Assembly: GCA_029747585.1 (NCBI GenBank)
Contig: JAPEVF010000409.1
Coordinates: 1 to 40,027 of the forward strand
Source: Pleurotus djamor
Taxonomy: Eukaryota > Basidiomycota > Agaricomycetes > Agaricales > Pleurotaceae
Length of the DNA stretch: 40,027 nt
Reading direction: 5' to 3'
The notes beneath the pieces were generated by a model. The model was not told the DNA's origin and searched no databases. It saw nothing but the letters and a program-made list of their open reading frames with translations. This document shows, in pieces, positions 21,168-33,290 of this stretch; the stretch's first letter is position 1, and every line of letters begins with the position of its first letter. A program made the position numbers and the translations under genes.

Positions 21168-21622
21168 TTCGGACTCTGCCAGGGTCCCCAGCGCTGCGCC
21201 GCTTTCATCTATCGACCTTCCCCGTTAGAACTTCGAAGGGATGCAATGAAGCAGACATAACATCAGCTCGCTAGCAAAATGACTTTCTGTCACTCGACTT
21301 CTACCCAAGGGCCCAAGTGGTGCGTAGAGTAACGGTTTGAAGCATTTGACCTGGGACCGTGAAGTTAATCAGTTTCGGGTATGTTGTGTTGCATTTCATT
21401 TCTAGGCTCGACTAGTCGGAACAGATTCGGAATGAAGAGGAGAAGAAAGGCCATCTTGCCCGCGCTTTTGAGATTGTTCTGAAAGCGTGGTCGCCAACTT
21501 AGGGGAAAGACACGGCTTCGCCCGGCCCGACTTCATAGACCTTTCTTCAACTGACTGTGACAACATTTCCACCTTCGTGCTACGAGCGTTAACTCCAAGC
21601 TTGGTGCTGGCTTATAACGTCT
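21168..21622. other. Divergent intergenic region
   Basis: This 455-base gap separates the minus-strand gene ending its 5' side at 21167 and the kinase-like gene starting at 21623. Nothing else is seen in it. Confidence 0.5.
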
Positions 21623-23650
21623 ATGCTCCCTGAGAAGCGAAATGCCGATGACCTAGAACCATCCACATACACAAGGTCAAAACGGCGTAAATTTGATCGA
21701 GTTCGAGAAGAGGTCGTCCCAGCCTTCGAAGAGTCTTTGAGCTGGCTCAAGGACATGGCTGGGTCTCCGTGGCTATTGGACTTGAACAAACAGGGTGCAT
21801 TGCAACTCGACTCCCATTGTATAACATGGAAGCTCGATCTAGACATCCTGAGTGGTGACGATATACCTGACGCGATGTCACCGTTGGAGGCCATGCCAAA
21901 GGAGATAATAGAAGCACTCGGTATGTTCTTTGTACTTGCTGTCACGCGTCGGGGCCTATGCAGAATACTTCACTAGAGACCGCTTTCCCCAAGAGACTCA
22001 GGAAGGCACAGGAAGTCTTTTCGGCTCTCAATGAACGGCTCGAACTCCTCCGAGAGACTCGCCCAAATCCTCAAACATACGCAGAGGATTGGTCGAGTGC
22101 TCAAAGGCAATGGGACGATATTCTCTGCTTGCGACCAACCGAGAGAAGAGGGCTACCTTTGTCCGTGCTACATCTTGTATTCCTTCGCTACCAATTGCAA
22201 CGAGTTCAACCATTGCCCACTCACGACGTCGGTATTCGCGCACGCCAAGTCGCCTCTGAACTATGTCTGCACATGGGAGACTCGTATAGCACGAAGCCAG
22301 AACGGTCAAAGACCTTCAATGCTCTCGTATCCCCACTCTTTCCTACATTTGTGTCTCATGCGATCCACCCTAAAAGCGAATTGGCTCAAGGACATGTCAA
22401 TTTCATCTTGAGGGCTCATGATGGTATAGCAACTCCCTTCCCACTCATTGCAAGGGAAGATAAACGAGAGATCGGAGAAGCGGGCGATCCGTTTGTCCAA
22501 GCAGCTCGAGTTTTTCATATGCTCATAGAGGAAATACAAGTGAAAGACTCTCCTCAAGCGCAGAGGTTTCTTGAGAATGGTGCCCCAATGTTCATCTTGA
22601 CCATCACTGGTATGCAGGTCTTTTTTGCTTCGACATGAACTTTTGATGAGTCCAATTTTGTAGGCCCGTTGCTCTCCATAGCTGGAGCCTTCTACGACGG
22701 TCGCGCTTGTGTTGTCGAACCACTCGGCCCATCATATTGGATGCTCGAGGACGATACTGGGGGGCGTCAACGGGATATAGCTCAGGCCCTGTACGCGCTG
22801 CACGCAGGTATCACTGAGTTGGCACAGTTGAGGTCCTCTTACCTCTTCGTCGATCACGATTTGTTGATTTCGTAGGGCTCAAGACAAGGACCAACCGCCC
22901 CTAGTCGCCCATCATCCAGGCATACCCCGTATCTACGACTTGATCACAACATCTCTGCCTGAAAACCGCAGTCAAGATCTCCCTCCCATGGCAACCACTA
23001 TTGCGAACGTCGCACTCACGCTTTCAGCGCCCTTCCCTCCCAGTCCTTTGACAATGTTTACCGGCCACATCACACTCGACTCTGAACCTCACCCTGTTCT
23101 CGCGAAGCTGGTCCCGGACTCATATGGCTCGGAGGTTCACACTCTTCTCTATGAACACGGCTTCGCTCCACGACTATACGGTTATTCGTCTGTTGAAGGG
23201 GCGCCGACCCTCTATGTCATGGAGTACCTTGACGCTTCGGATAGATGGACGACGTTACATCATGTCAAGAAGAAGAAAGTCACCGAGTCGACGCCAATGA
23301 AAGCTCAATGGTTAGATGCCATTTGGAAAACCATCGACGATGTCCTATCTCTTCTGGAGGAAAATAACATGGTTCACGGTGATTTTCGTGCCAATAATAT
23401 CCTCATCCAGTGTGATGAAAATGGCACCCCTCTTCTGCGCCCCGATACCTCGAACGCAACCGAGAGTAAAGTCCACCTTAAGGTGATTGACTTCGACTGG
23501 GCAGGGACCTCCGGTCAAGTTTCGTATCCGCCATCGCGTAACGAGGTTATCAAGCATATCAAATGGCCCGCAGGCATTGGAGAGCGGATCGAGGCTGGAC
23601 ATGATAGGAAGCTTCTCGATTCCTGGTGGCCAAATTACAGCTCTTCTTGA
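21623..23650 (+). CDS. Kinase-like protein (protein kinase/phosphotransferase fold), C-terminal
   Basis: Four exons (21623-21920, 21977-22609, 22664-22832, 22876-23650) join in frame to 624 residues. The first 360 or so residues are unassigned and begin with a basic stretch (RSKRRKFDRVREE) that could be a nuclear signal. The C-terminal part has kinase-fold signatures: VLAKLV with a candidate ATP-site Lys (about residue 440), a following helix with Glu (GSEVHTLLYEHGF), the catalytic loop MVHGDFRANNILI (HGD..N, about 532) and VIDFDWAG (the metal-binding Asp, about 572). HGDFRANN and DFDWAG resemble the kinase-like or aminoglycoside-phosphotransferase-like families expanded in basidiomycetes, not classical Ser/Thr kinases. 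A glycine loop is not obvious. The substrate is unknown. Confidence 0.75.
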
Positions 23651-24685
23651 CTTGTTCTTCCCTCTACAACTTCGCTTTTCCATCAATCATAATTACTCCG
23701 ACTTTATCTATCTGTTCTTCTTTTTGCTACTCGGCGAGCAATTTTGTAAGATTTCCTTCAACACCGGCTAGCATGATGACTCAAAATGTGGGTCTCACTC
23801 AACTTTGCAATTCGACAGACCTACCACCACCGTTCTATAGGTACCATATTCTGCCTTTCTGGGTAGCGAATGGACCTGTGGGATGTTGCTGCTCGCGGTT
23901 TGGTTCAGTTCGCCATCCATCAACATACCATCAACAGCGAGTTTGTTCTAGCCTCCAGACATTTGTCAATAGCCCACCATCGGATCTGACATCAAGTTTG
24001 TCAAAGTAGAAACGCTACAAAAAACCTAGCCGTTGGTGAGTATAGGGGAGGACATGGTTGAAGACGTGCGCGATCGCCGATCCAAGTTACTTGGCCAGCC
24101 GACACCAGGTGCCGACTGTGAAGACGGAAGGTTAGTTGTCAAATCGTTCAGAAGAGTATGGAACCCTGACAAACAACCCCAAAAGCCTCTGGTATCCTTC
24201 CAACGTGTGCAAAACAAGGGAATGCGGGGGCGCTGTCGACGCATGGGTTTGCTCATTTAGAGTACTTCGAGGGTGGGGATCGAAACGGTCAGTTGGCACC
24301 ACATTCGTTCATTTCCTTCCAGTGTTTCTCAATATTTTACCTTACGTCTTATACGTTTCTAGCCTTTTTATTGATTCCTTCAGTTACGGTTCGACATTCA
24401 TCCGAGCGCGTCGTCCACTTGACATCGGACAAAGTCCTCCACCCACGAAATCGCGAACAGATGCAGTATGTATCCAAATACGACGGGAGTTGTGACGGCC
24501 AGATGCTATTCAAGTGGGATAGGAGGAACGCAAAATACCGGCTACAACAAAATATGGTCAAGGCCGTTGAGTAAAGTCCTGCCAACCTCCGACTTCCTGA
24601 CCTGGTGTCAATCTCGTAGAACAGGACACTAAACGACATTGGACACGCATCCCCTCGCGAGCCCCCTCTTCGTGGGCTGTATTCT
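23651..24685. other. Intergenic stretch after the kinase-like gene
   Basis: Several overlapping open frames of 60-140 codons exist on both strands (for example around 24026-24256 and 24293-24574), but none shows a domain or a consistent splice structure. I see no supported gene. Confidence 0.4.
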
Positions 24686-24689
24686 CGCA

Positions 24690-25110
24690 AGAGAAGACGC
24701 TCTCTGGGGGATGGCGACATCACGCAACCTCGAACCCGTAAGAACACCAGATGACGTTCTTTAGACACCACACCCGTTGCCGAATATGATGGCCAGAGAT
24801 CCTCGTTTACGATGTTTCCCGCCCATCCTACACCAGAAAGATCCCCCAGAGGAGCTACGAATTCGACTCACCATTTTGCGGGGCGAGGTCCTACCCAGCG
24901 AAGAGTTACCTCCAGACTGGTGTTGGACGACGATGAACCGCAAGAGATTGTCAATCACCCGTAGCACCCAAGTGGTGATTGTTAAGGAAGAAAAGAAAAG
25001 AGGGTTGCGAGGAGAGGCCAGGTTTATGTAGCTTTTCGGGGGGAGGTGTGACGAGGCTGTTGCTTGGTCACAATCAACAAAACCTTGTCACGCGTTTGGC
25101 CTCCTTCCTG
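24690..25110 (+). promoter_or_regulatory. Upstream module, copy 1, ahead of gene A
   Basis: This roughly 420-bp block is shared with 37515-37930 (ahead of gene B) and 32905-33290. Landmarks in order are TGGCGACATCACGCA, CCCGCCCATCCT, GGGCGAGGTCC, CACCCAAGTGG, then a TATA-like TTTATGTAGCTTTTCG (25023) and GTCACAATCAACAAAAC. The same order in gene B suggests a promoter that was duplicated with the gene. Confidence 0.6.
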
Positions 25111-25400
25111 GCTTGCCATCGACCTGCCTTGGTCGTTATCGCCGCCGCCTCAAGCTCGACGAAAAACGTTCGAGTCGTGAGTGATGTCATGGCCGACATT
25201 ACATAACCCCGTCGTGCGTCGTGCGTCTTGCTCGCCATCGCCTCAAGCCTCTTCAAGCTTGCAATTCTCTCCCTCTTCCCCTCCTGCGACACTCCTGCCC
25301 TTCACCTGCGACGACCCACGGACGACGACAACGCGTCAAACAGCGTGAAATCGCCTTCCTTTCTCAACCACAACAACGACTATAACGTATCGAACGATCC

Positions 25401-26959
25401 ATGGACAACGCTGTCGCTCTTACCCATTTGGAACTTGATGGCGGGAAAGATTCGCTCACTCGCGATGGAGCTGGTCTCCATCATCTACGCGCAACGCCTG
25501 GTAGAAAGGCTCGTTCCACGGCACCAAGTCCATCGCCATCGCGGAGACTTGAAGCAGAACAAATACGTGGTAAGCTAGCTGTACTTTACTCCCGCATATG
25601 CTCATTGTTTCAACAGATTTTCTTGTTTACGCTCTCGATGATGACGATGCTGCGGACGAGGCTGAAGTTGCGGCCTATCTTCTTGATTTTAGTGACGACG
25701 GTACGATATTGCTGTCTTTTAGTGCGCATACACTCACATTTACATGCAGAAAGCGATCCAGAGGCACCCGAGACCCCCGTTAAGCTGCAGGATTCGGCTC
25801 AGCCGCGCGTGCACCTAGTCAGCACGCCAGATGAAGTTGCCAGCAATCCCCCCGTGTCCTACGGTGCGCTGGTTGACCTTGCAACCAGACTCACTCTCTT
25901 GAATCGAAGCGCAGCCGACGCTCCTTCCCCAGTCAGTAGTGACTCCTCTACCTACTCTTGTAAGCGACCCATCCTCGTGTCCTACATGTCAGTACTAAAA
26001 TCAATCATATCCCCAGTCGATTCATTGTTCTCGTCTCCCCCAAGAGATGAGAATGATGACTCGTTCTCCTCCAGTTTGACTGGAATCGATGATGATGATG
26101 AAACGGTCGTCAAGCCCACTGTGTCCTCAGGTAAGTCAGCAAACCCGGCGAAATTCAATGCACTGACGCGTGTCATGCCAGAGACCTCACGCCGTGATGA
26201 CAGCAACCTTGTGTTGTTCTCGCCTATACCCAACACACCCGCTATGACTTCATGTACGTTTCGCCTCCATTTACGCATCACCCACATTTCCCATTGACAC
26301 ATACTTTCAGACCCACCTTCTCCTGCTGAGAAACGCAGTCCTCGCATCTCTTACGCGATGCTCAAAGACGTCGCCTCTTTTGCAGCTTCTATCGTATCTG
26401 AGGATGATGATCCCTTCTGTTCGCATCGTGTAGGCGGTATGTCATTGAAATGATCGTTGCACGCCTATGCTCACGGTTCCTCCAATCAGACCCGCGCTTC
26501 AGCATACCTCATTCTTGTCCAACTCCAGGGAAGCCTTCCAACGCGTCGGCTGAGGTTCAGTGTCCAGGTAAGAAACTTGTCTATCTACTGTCGTCCCTCC
26601 TAATTATGATTTGACAGGACCTCCCATCTCACCGATCAAGTTTTTCGTCGGCAGTACCAGCACCTGTTCCTCTGAGGATCAACCCCACGCATCCAGATGC
26701 ATGTCTCCGTCGCCTTCGCCTAAGACTCAGACCAAGGTCAACTTGAAGGAGTGTCTTCAGAGCATGGGGAAACGTAAGCGGGGTGGGGATGAAGACGATT
26801 CAGAGAATGGTACGTATTCGACGTATTCGTGGATTTCTTTGTGAAGCTCAACCTGTATCTCACTTGATGTATTCTTTAGGGCCATCGACCAAAGATTCTC
26901 GAAGGATGAAGAAGACATGTCCTCTCTCATCTCATGAACAAACTACTTGTACCTTGTAA
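25401..26959 (+). CDS. Gene A: ten-exon gene of unknown function, all introns phase 1
   Basis: I do not recognise this protein family. Exons at 25401-25569, 25617-25700, 25750-25863, 25915-25959, 26017-26130, 26182-26253, 26311-26436, 26490-26567, 26618-26809 and 26880-26959 join to 357 residues. All nine introns split a codon after its first base, and all internal exons are multiples of three. The product is rich in Asp, Glu, Ser and Pro: TAPSPSPSR near residue 45, an acidic helix DDDDAADEAEVAAYLLDFSD (about 62-81), LFSSPPRDEND, KPTVSSG, a helix SYAMLKDVASFAASIVSEDD, SPSPSPK and a basic patch GKRKRGGDEDD that could be a nuclear signal. No signal peptide or membrane span is seen. Gene B is a clear paralogue with matching exon borders. 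The start is uncertain: homology to B in a different frame begins about 80 bases upstream (near DNASNSV), so either the start is the ATG at 25401 or a frameshift lies just before it. Confidence 0.7.
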
Positions 26960-27351
26960 AACATCCGCTACTCTTCTACCCTCGCAGCTATATACCTTCT
27001 ATATTTGTCTTCAACCATGGGTTTTGTAGCGTGTCAATTTTGACCAAGCACCTCGGCGCTGCTTCTCCCAGCGAGGTGATGGAAGCTAAGCAAGGATCCG
27101 AATTTCCAGGTGGCCGTTGAACGTTGAACATCAGCGGCATTCCACCTTTCGCTTCGTGGCTTTTTTCTTGTCCTTGGTGCGTTCAATATAGTTTCATCAT
27201 CGTGCCGCTCTCCTCTAAGCTTACCAAGCGCTGGATAGTCGGCGCCTTTGCCTTTCGTGACCCAGTCAGTCTCTGACTGTGCGCAGAGAACAATATGTTT
27301 CCTTCATTATGACACTAGCCCTTGTACATATTTCACATCCTCAAGCGTTGA
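26960..27351. other. Convergent 3' region between gene A and the first GNAT gene
   Basis: This 392-base gap holds no supported gene; both neighbours end here. Confidence 0.5.
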
Positions 27352-28461
27352 TTATGAACAATCCTCATCCATGTTTTCTTGCTTAGATCTACCCTCGGGA
27401 ACTTCTCTAACCATCTGCGAATTCGGTTAGGCATTTGCTAAACATGGATTACTTGGCTAACACGGCATACCAATTGTACAACCACTGGAGGCTCGTCCCA
27501 TTCAGGATCATCATCACCAGCAAGGATATCAGCTACTGGAAGGAACCCGTGTGACATGTAGAACTTCGTATTGGCTGCGACGTTGCACGAGTACAAGTAA
27601 GACGCTTGTGATGATGCGTCCGCCTGAGAGGACACGGAACGTCGTGAGTTAGTTCGGCGAGCACGTATATTGATCACTTACCACGGATGCAACGGCGTCT
27701 AGGAGTGCTCCACCATAACCTCGCCCTTGACAAGCTGGGTTCATACCCAAGCCCTCGACGAAGACCATGTCATTGACGCGGCTTCCTAAGGCTTTCTCGG
27801 TCGCTGCTTTTAGTTTCGCGGAGACTTGCGCGTGCCTCTGAATTGTTTAAATGTTTACATGAATGGAGACAATGGCACGGAGGAGAGCCTACCTGACTGT
27901 ACCCTCTTGGCTTGAATCGAGCAGATACAAAGGCAATCGTTTTAGCCAGTAAGTCAAAGACGCGGTCGATGATTCCACTTGGGGCTTTGAGGGCTGGGAG
28001 TACCCTTTATACGAGGTGCTGTGAGTACGGGACATGGTCTTGAGGAACAAAAACATGGAGCATACGCATTGACAATTCCTTGACCCGAGTCAACAGTCAA
28101 AACGAGGTGCCTCCGTATCAAAACGAATACTAAGCAGCTAAGGAAGAAGCGAGTAGATGAACGGAGGAATTTTGTTGGCTTCGCGTTCTGGCGTTTGAGA
28201 CCGTGAGCCTCCTACCTACGCCGTCTCTGGTAGAAAGGATCTTACCAGATACAGATATCGTTGGAGGGGATCGTCTTCAAAAGCTGCGACCCATGCACGG
28301 GCAGCGGTAGGCGCTTCAGCTAAGATGTGATGTCAGTGAAAAGACACACGTCCAAACGACGAATACAGCTTACTGAATCGAAGTCGTGTAACTTGAGGTG
28401 GTGCGCGTGGTAGCCTTGTGCTAGGCGTTGAGCTGAATGTCACGTCCTTACAACTCGTCAT
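27352..28461 (-). CDS. GNAT-family N-acetyltransferase, copy 1
   Basis: GNAT enzymes transfer an acetyl group from acetyl-CoA to an amine; the substrate here is unknown. The chain starts MTSCKDVTFSSTPSTRLPR at 28461, joins after a 54-nt intron to EAPTAARAWVAAFEDDPLQRY, and carries the acetyl-CoA loop GMNPACQGRGYGGALLDA (Q-x-x-G-x-G) and the C-terminal NVAANTKFYMSHGFLPV (the Y/F-x-x-x-GF strand-helix end of the fold). A hydrophobic stretch (RFFLSCLVFVLIRRHLVL) sits in the N-terminal third. The last exon (MVREVPEGRSKQEN) after a GTATGC..CGCAG intron is supported by its match to the last exon of copy 2; without that intron the frame would end at 27438. There are several short introns. Copy 2 lies 0.7 kb upstream in the same orientation. 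Confidence 0.82.
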
Positions 28462-29201
28462 GCTTATCGAAGGTCGATACGAGGTTACTCAAACTTCATA
28501 AATATCCGAGGAAGATTGCTGCGGCTAGCAAGCGTTTAACGAGCGCAGTCGCTACGTACTGCGATGTCGTGTTCGAGCACATGCTTCTTCCTAAAGTGCT
28601 GAGATTGTCGTTTCAATGACCGGACGATGGATCCCCAAGGAGCTTGTCAAGTCCGGCCCGTCCCCAGCTTCGTGTCTTCCTGGAACGAATCCGAAGTGTG
28701 CGGGCAAGTTCGCAGGTACTATGGTGTTGGCTTGACTCGCGTCGAACAACCATCTCCGATGATGACCCTCTTCGTCACCCGTGGAAGGGGACCTCAACAA
28801 GTTTCAAAGCGCAGCCGGCTCTTTCTCAACGCTCAGCATCCTTCTCGCACATTCCAGAAGTTTCTCGATGTGGGATGTGTTGCTTAGACGTTACACTTGA
28901 CTTCTTTGTAGGTTTACGTGGCGAAAGTCTGGTGATGTTGAGAGACGTCTTGGCTATTCCTTGCGTTCGGAGTCGTAATGTAAATAAGCAGAGGGGTACA
29001 TAGTTTAGAGGAGGACAGAATTTTGATTTAGAAGGAAAGGTTCGATGTGGAAGCAAGCGAAGTCGCGGGCGCTTGAGGACTTAAAACTAGAGTAAGAGGC
29101 AACCTCGACGCTTTACACGGCCATTGAACTGAACGTTTGGATATTGATAGTCACAAGAGATTTAGAGTATAAACAACATGGAGCCAAAGCTAGGTATGTA
29201 A
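28462..29201. other. Spacer between the two GNAT genes
   Basis: This 740-base stretch should contain the promoter of copy 1 and the 3' flank of copy 2. Plus-strand open frames at about 28627-29003 show no domain; I do not call a gene. Confidence 0.45.
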
Positions 29202-30326
29202 TTACATTATGTGGAAGGCTGGTCCCTTTCTCGGAATTTCCCTAACCATCTGTCAAGATTCAAATGGCATAGGTCAGTAATCAGCATGAAGTTGAAGATA
29301 CTAGGAGGGGAAAAGACACACCAACTTGACTACCAATGGATCCTCCGTCCATTCCGGGTCATCCTCGCCGACAAGAATATCGGCCACTGGGAGGAATCCG
29401 TGGTACATGTAGAAGGATGTAGTAGCCGCGTTACTTGACTCCAAGTAGGACGCTTGCGAGGCTGAATCGGTCTGCAGCAGAATTCAAAACCAAGTCTGAC
29501 TCGGAGCACATAGAAGAACTAACCAGCGAGGATATAGCGTCCAGGAGTGCACCGCCGTAGCCATGACCTTGAATTTTAGGGTCTGTGCTTAATCCGTCAA
29601 CATGAACCATGGTGTTGACACGGCGCCCCAGGACTTGCTCGGTGGCCTTCGCGATCTTCTCAACGACTCGTGCACGCCTCTGTAGTCGAAAAATCGATTG
29701 ATCAGTTTGGGTGGGATCCCCAAGTAAAAAGGGACGGAGAATGTAAGAGGCGCACCATGTTATATCCTGCTGGGCGAACCTTTGTTGAGACGGAAGTAAC
29801 CCTTTTTACGAGCCAATCATAGAAAGGGTCAAGAGGGCCTGAAGGGTCTTTGAGAGCTGGGGTCATGCTAAATGGAACGCGCAATTGTATCAAGACGGAT
29901 TCGGGAAGCAGAGGAGATCTACGAACGCGATCACGAGTCCTTGTCCCCCTTCAACCGTTAAAGTCACCCTTCTGCGAATCCAAACACAGAGCAAAATTCC
30001 GAAAACAACTTGATTAAACGCGCGTAGCCAACATGGCGGTTTCTTATTCTGAGGGGGCAAACAGCTCGTCAACCCAAGGGACGCTGGGAGTATTCTGACG
30101 AACTGACCATATGAAGGTAGCGCTGTAGTGGATCATCTTCATAGGCTGCAGCCCAAGAACGAACCGCGGTGGGTATTTCAGCTGGACAAAACGAATGGGC
30201 TCGAAGAGAATTTCAGCAATGGCTTAGTGTTGACATACCATGGCGAAGGCGAGTGATTCGAGGCGGAGGTCGTTCAGACAGGCAGTGGGGGAAGACTTTG
30301 ATTTCCTTCATGTCGGCAATTGGCAT
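29202..30326 (-). CDS. GNAT-family N-acetyltransferase, copy 2
   Basis: This is a paralogue of the gene at 27352-28461 with the same exon plan. Matching parts are PPPRITRLRHAEIPTAVRSW, YEDDPLQRYLHM, the hydrophobic segment (VVFGILLCVWIRRRVTLTV), RARVVEKIAKATEQVLGRR, the acetyl-CoA loop DPKIQGHGYGGALLDAI (Q-G-H-G-Y-G), and SFYMYHGFLPVADILVGED. The last exon MVREIPRKGP follows a GTGTGT..GACAG intron and ends at 29202. Two in-frame ATGs are possible starts, 30326 (MPIADMKEIK) and 30311 (MKEIK). Sequence differs throughout from copy 1 while motifs are kept, so both look functional. Substrate unknown. Confidence 0.8.
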
Positions 30327-30449
30327 AGATCATGAACCCACCCAGTCTGCATAAATACCTCCGGTAGACAAACTGCGGACAGAGGCCCTTGAATGGCTTC
30401 TGCTACGGACTGCGACGATGTCGTTGGTGGCCACATGCTACTCTGAAGC

Positions 30450-30830
30450 GCTGAGAACATAGTCGACTGGCATGAGCCTTATGGGGACAAATGAATCCTG
30501 AAGCACGTAGACATGCTTACAACAGACTTGAAGGATGGGAATTTGGAGGGCGTGTTAACAGTTGAGTTGAACACGTTGTTTCCAGATGTATAAGGTTGTG
30601 ATGTGCCTTCGTTGATTGAAAAGACCAGCTTATACAGAGTTTTGGGATAACAGCGTTCTCCACTTTGCGAAATTACATCAGTCCTCTCTGAGGCTGCTAT
30701 CCGAAGTGGGGCGAAGGATGTCAACTGGTAACGACTTCGTGAACTTCGTCCCGGCGGCGGGTGCGCCTAGGCTGGTGACCAGCCTGCCTATAAGGAAATC
30801 TTTTCGACACTGGGGTGGCGATTTGCGCGG
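30450..30830 (-). pseudogene. Truncated 5' copy of the gene at 34970-35634
   Basis: About 30510-30780 aligns with about 35565-35825, same orientation. It includes the promoter and start region: NSTVNTPSKFPSFKSVVS here matches NSTVNASSKLPAYKPVVS there. The copy stops soon after, so no body of the gene remains. The TATA box of the full gene (CTTATATA on the plus strand) is CTTATACA here, and the start codon has been lost. An unspliced minus frame (30479-30724) reads through it but has no independent support. Confidence 0.7.
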
Positions 30831-31051
30831 ATTCGCGATTGGTCGGGGGCCAAAGGAGGTATGCTAACGGTTCTAACTGTGCTTCGGAAGGGATAAGCCA
30901 TCTGTAAACACGGTCATACGCGTTGGATGATAGGTGAAGTGGAAAATGGGAAAGATGGAATGAAATGGTGCACGCATACCATTTCCGAGACTTCATCTCA
31001 GTCCGTCGACACCCTCAGCCCAGGGTCCCCACTGATAGTCATCGGCTTAAA

Positions 31052-31071
31052 AGCTTGAAGCTTGAAGCTTG
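31052..31071 (+). repeat. Short tandem repeat of GCTTGAA
   Basis: Three head-to-tail copies of AGCTTGA lie just before the microsatellite. Confidence 0.6.
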
Positions 31072-31103
31072 ACTAGTGACTCGTTTGGCNGGGCGATGTT
31101 GTT

Positions 31104-31151
<48 letters not shown>
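31104..31151 (+). repeat. (ATG)16 microsatellite
   Basis: Sixteen uninterrupted ATG triplets. On the minus strand they translate to poly-His, poly-Ile or poly-Ser depending on the frame; none lies in a supported gene. An N lies just before it at 31090. Confidence 0.95.
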
Positions 31152-32900
31152 CGTAACATTGAACCCATCGATGAACGATGCCGACGGTCGATGTCGATGA
31201 AGTCTGGCAACCGGTGAATGGTGCCGCGACTCGCGGAGAAGGAGAGTTGGCGGACTCGGAGTCGTATGTAGTCGGTGCGTAAGGCGTGCTCGAAGATAAG
31301 TCCATGACGGCTCATGATCAGAGTCAGATAGCATAGCTCCGACCTCGACCTTGAGCTTGAGGCTTTGAGAGTTGGTGAGCTAGAGCCGTAATCCTAGAAT
31401 CTTCGGAGTCGCTGTCGCTGTATGCTGCCACCAGAGGTCCCTACACAGCGCAACGATCCTGGATCAAACTGGCCCAAAGGCTCAGACGCAGGTGACCCGT
31501 CGACGCATGCAAGTTGAAAGTTGATTGAAACTCTCGACACCTTCTCCAATATCCATCATACGATTGTCGACGGTCGCCCTCCCAGCCATCTGGTACATCG
31601 TGGGCCTTGTCGACGCTTGAGCTCCCATTCGGATGCCTCAAGCACCCGGGATCACGATCCATCGACCGACAACTTCGCGCTTTTCCTCCTCTTTCGGCGT
31701 ATGTTCTTCTTCGTCTTCTTCATATTTTTCATCCTCTTCCCCTTCTTCGTCGTTGTCGTCATACCGCTCCCCGCCTCCACATCCACATCCACCACGGATA
31801 CACGCCCACTCCCAAGAGTAGATGCAATATACCACACCGTCTGTGCATCTTTATTCTCGACTTCCAGTAGATCTCCCATCCAGGGCCACTTGGGGGTTAG
31901 ACGACGCAAACAGGCCTTATAACGGTTGGAACTTGGAACCAGAGGAAGTTGGTGGTGAGAGAGAGAAAGGAAAGCAAACGGAGATGGCGATGAGGTGCGT
32001 TTGCCACTGGTTTACGAAGGACACTAGATCCTGGGGAAGAGGGAGGAGGAAGGGATGAGCAAAGCCACCCTGTAGGCGACCGGCATCATATGATGACACA
32101 GTGATTCGTTTTGTGCCGTAGGTCGAGCTTTGCACTGTGGCTTGGTGCACGGAGCGAGCATGTCAGATGGCAGATGCTTGCATGTTAGGAAGGAGAAGGG
32201 ACCTCTAGAGTCTCTGTACCCATTCTAGAGTCTAGAAATGGGTCATGATATTGATGAGAAGGTGGGCCAGGAAAAATGAGCGAAACTCACCAGCAGGTAG
32301 GAAGCTAGTCATCGTTTCAATTTGCATCGTGTGCTGAAGTGTCTGGATGGTGGCTGGTAATAGTACTTATGAGAAGAAGATAGCATTGGGCGTCTCTTGA
32401 TGCCCACGCTTCAGCTTCCGTCTCGAGCCTTCCCGCCTCCATCATTCCGTGGAAGCTTCAACTTCACCTCGGAGGTCCATCGCGTCGATCCAAGAGCCAA
32501 GATACCGTCCAACCACATTCTTTCGGTTGACGCCGACACAGAGAGCTCAACGCGTTCAACGCCCAATTCAAAGGAGAGAGTTGTTTGTACGGTGCAGTGG
32601 ACTGCAACGTGCTAGTGAGTGCTTCAGTTGTCTGGTGTCTTCTCCATCTGACAACCTCCTTAGTAGAATGGATAAAAGTACGAGCGGTCCAACAGATTCC
32701 AAGGTCATCGAACCCGGAGAGATACCGTCCGTCGCTCAGTCATGACACATGAAAGCCAAAACCGTGCTCATCATCTTCCACGACTGCTGTCCACAGGAAA
32801 GAAAAATCCACGATCGTACTCCTATTTCATCGACACAACTGCTCACATCGAATGTTAGGTATGTATTTACACAGATCCTGAGGAAGATACTCATCAAACA
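31152..32900. other. Stretch without a supported gene
   Basis: Overlapping frames at 31441-31910 include a very acidic one and a very basic one on the minus strand, both caused by a T/C-rich run (31680-31760) on the plus strand. Frames at 32397-32745 are Ser/Pro/Arg-rich. None shows a domain. A 24-bp imperfect palindrome (CCCATTCTAGAGTCTAGAAA and on to TGGG) lies at 32219-32242. Confidence 0.4.
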
Positions 32901-32904
32901 AACG

Positions 32905-33290
32905 CCTAGAAACATTCTCTGCAAGGTGGCGACATCACGCATCCTGAAAACCCGAAAGTCTACACGTCGGTGATCTTCTCGTGCGTGAACACAAGAAGCG
33001 GCACACACTTGGTAGCCTTAGACACCCCCTCCGTTGCCGGCAAGGGTGGCCCAGGGTCTTCAAATACGCTTTTCCCGCCCATCCTATGACAGAGATCAAC
33101 ACACCCAGGAATCAAGGATTCACATACGCATCGCGGGGCGAATTCCCTCCCAGACTCAAGCATTCGAGGACGCTGCTGGTCAGGTAGACGATTTACCACA
33201 AAGGGCTGTAATCACCCATGCACCCAAGTGGCGACTTTTGTTCTGAGGCAAGTAGGAGACGAGGAGTGGGGGTTTATATGTGCTCTGGAT
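32905..33290 (+). promoter_or_regulatory. Upstream module, copy 2, without its gene
   Basis: It carries the same ordered landmarks as the blocks ahead of genes A and B: GTGGCGACATCACGCA (about 32925), CCCGCCCATCCT (about 33076), GGGGCGAATTCCCTCCC, CACCCAAGTGG (33220) and a TATA-like GTTTATATGTG (about 33270). No family exon follows, so it looks like the remains of a third copy whose gene was lost. Confidence 0.55.

Noticed and set aside
31047..31334. Poly-His protein on the minus strand
   Set aside because: The His run is simply the (ATG)16 microsatellite read in one frame; the other frames give poly-Ile and poly-Ser equally well.
31638..31909. Strongly acidic and strongly basic frames suggesting a nuclear protein
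   Set aside because: Both arise from the same pyrimidine-rich run in different frames, with no supporting exon structure.
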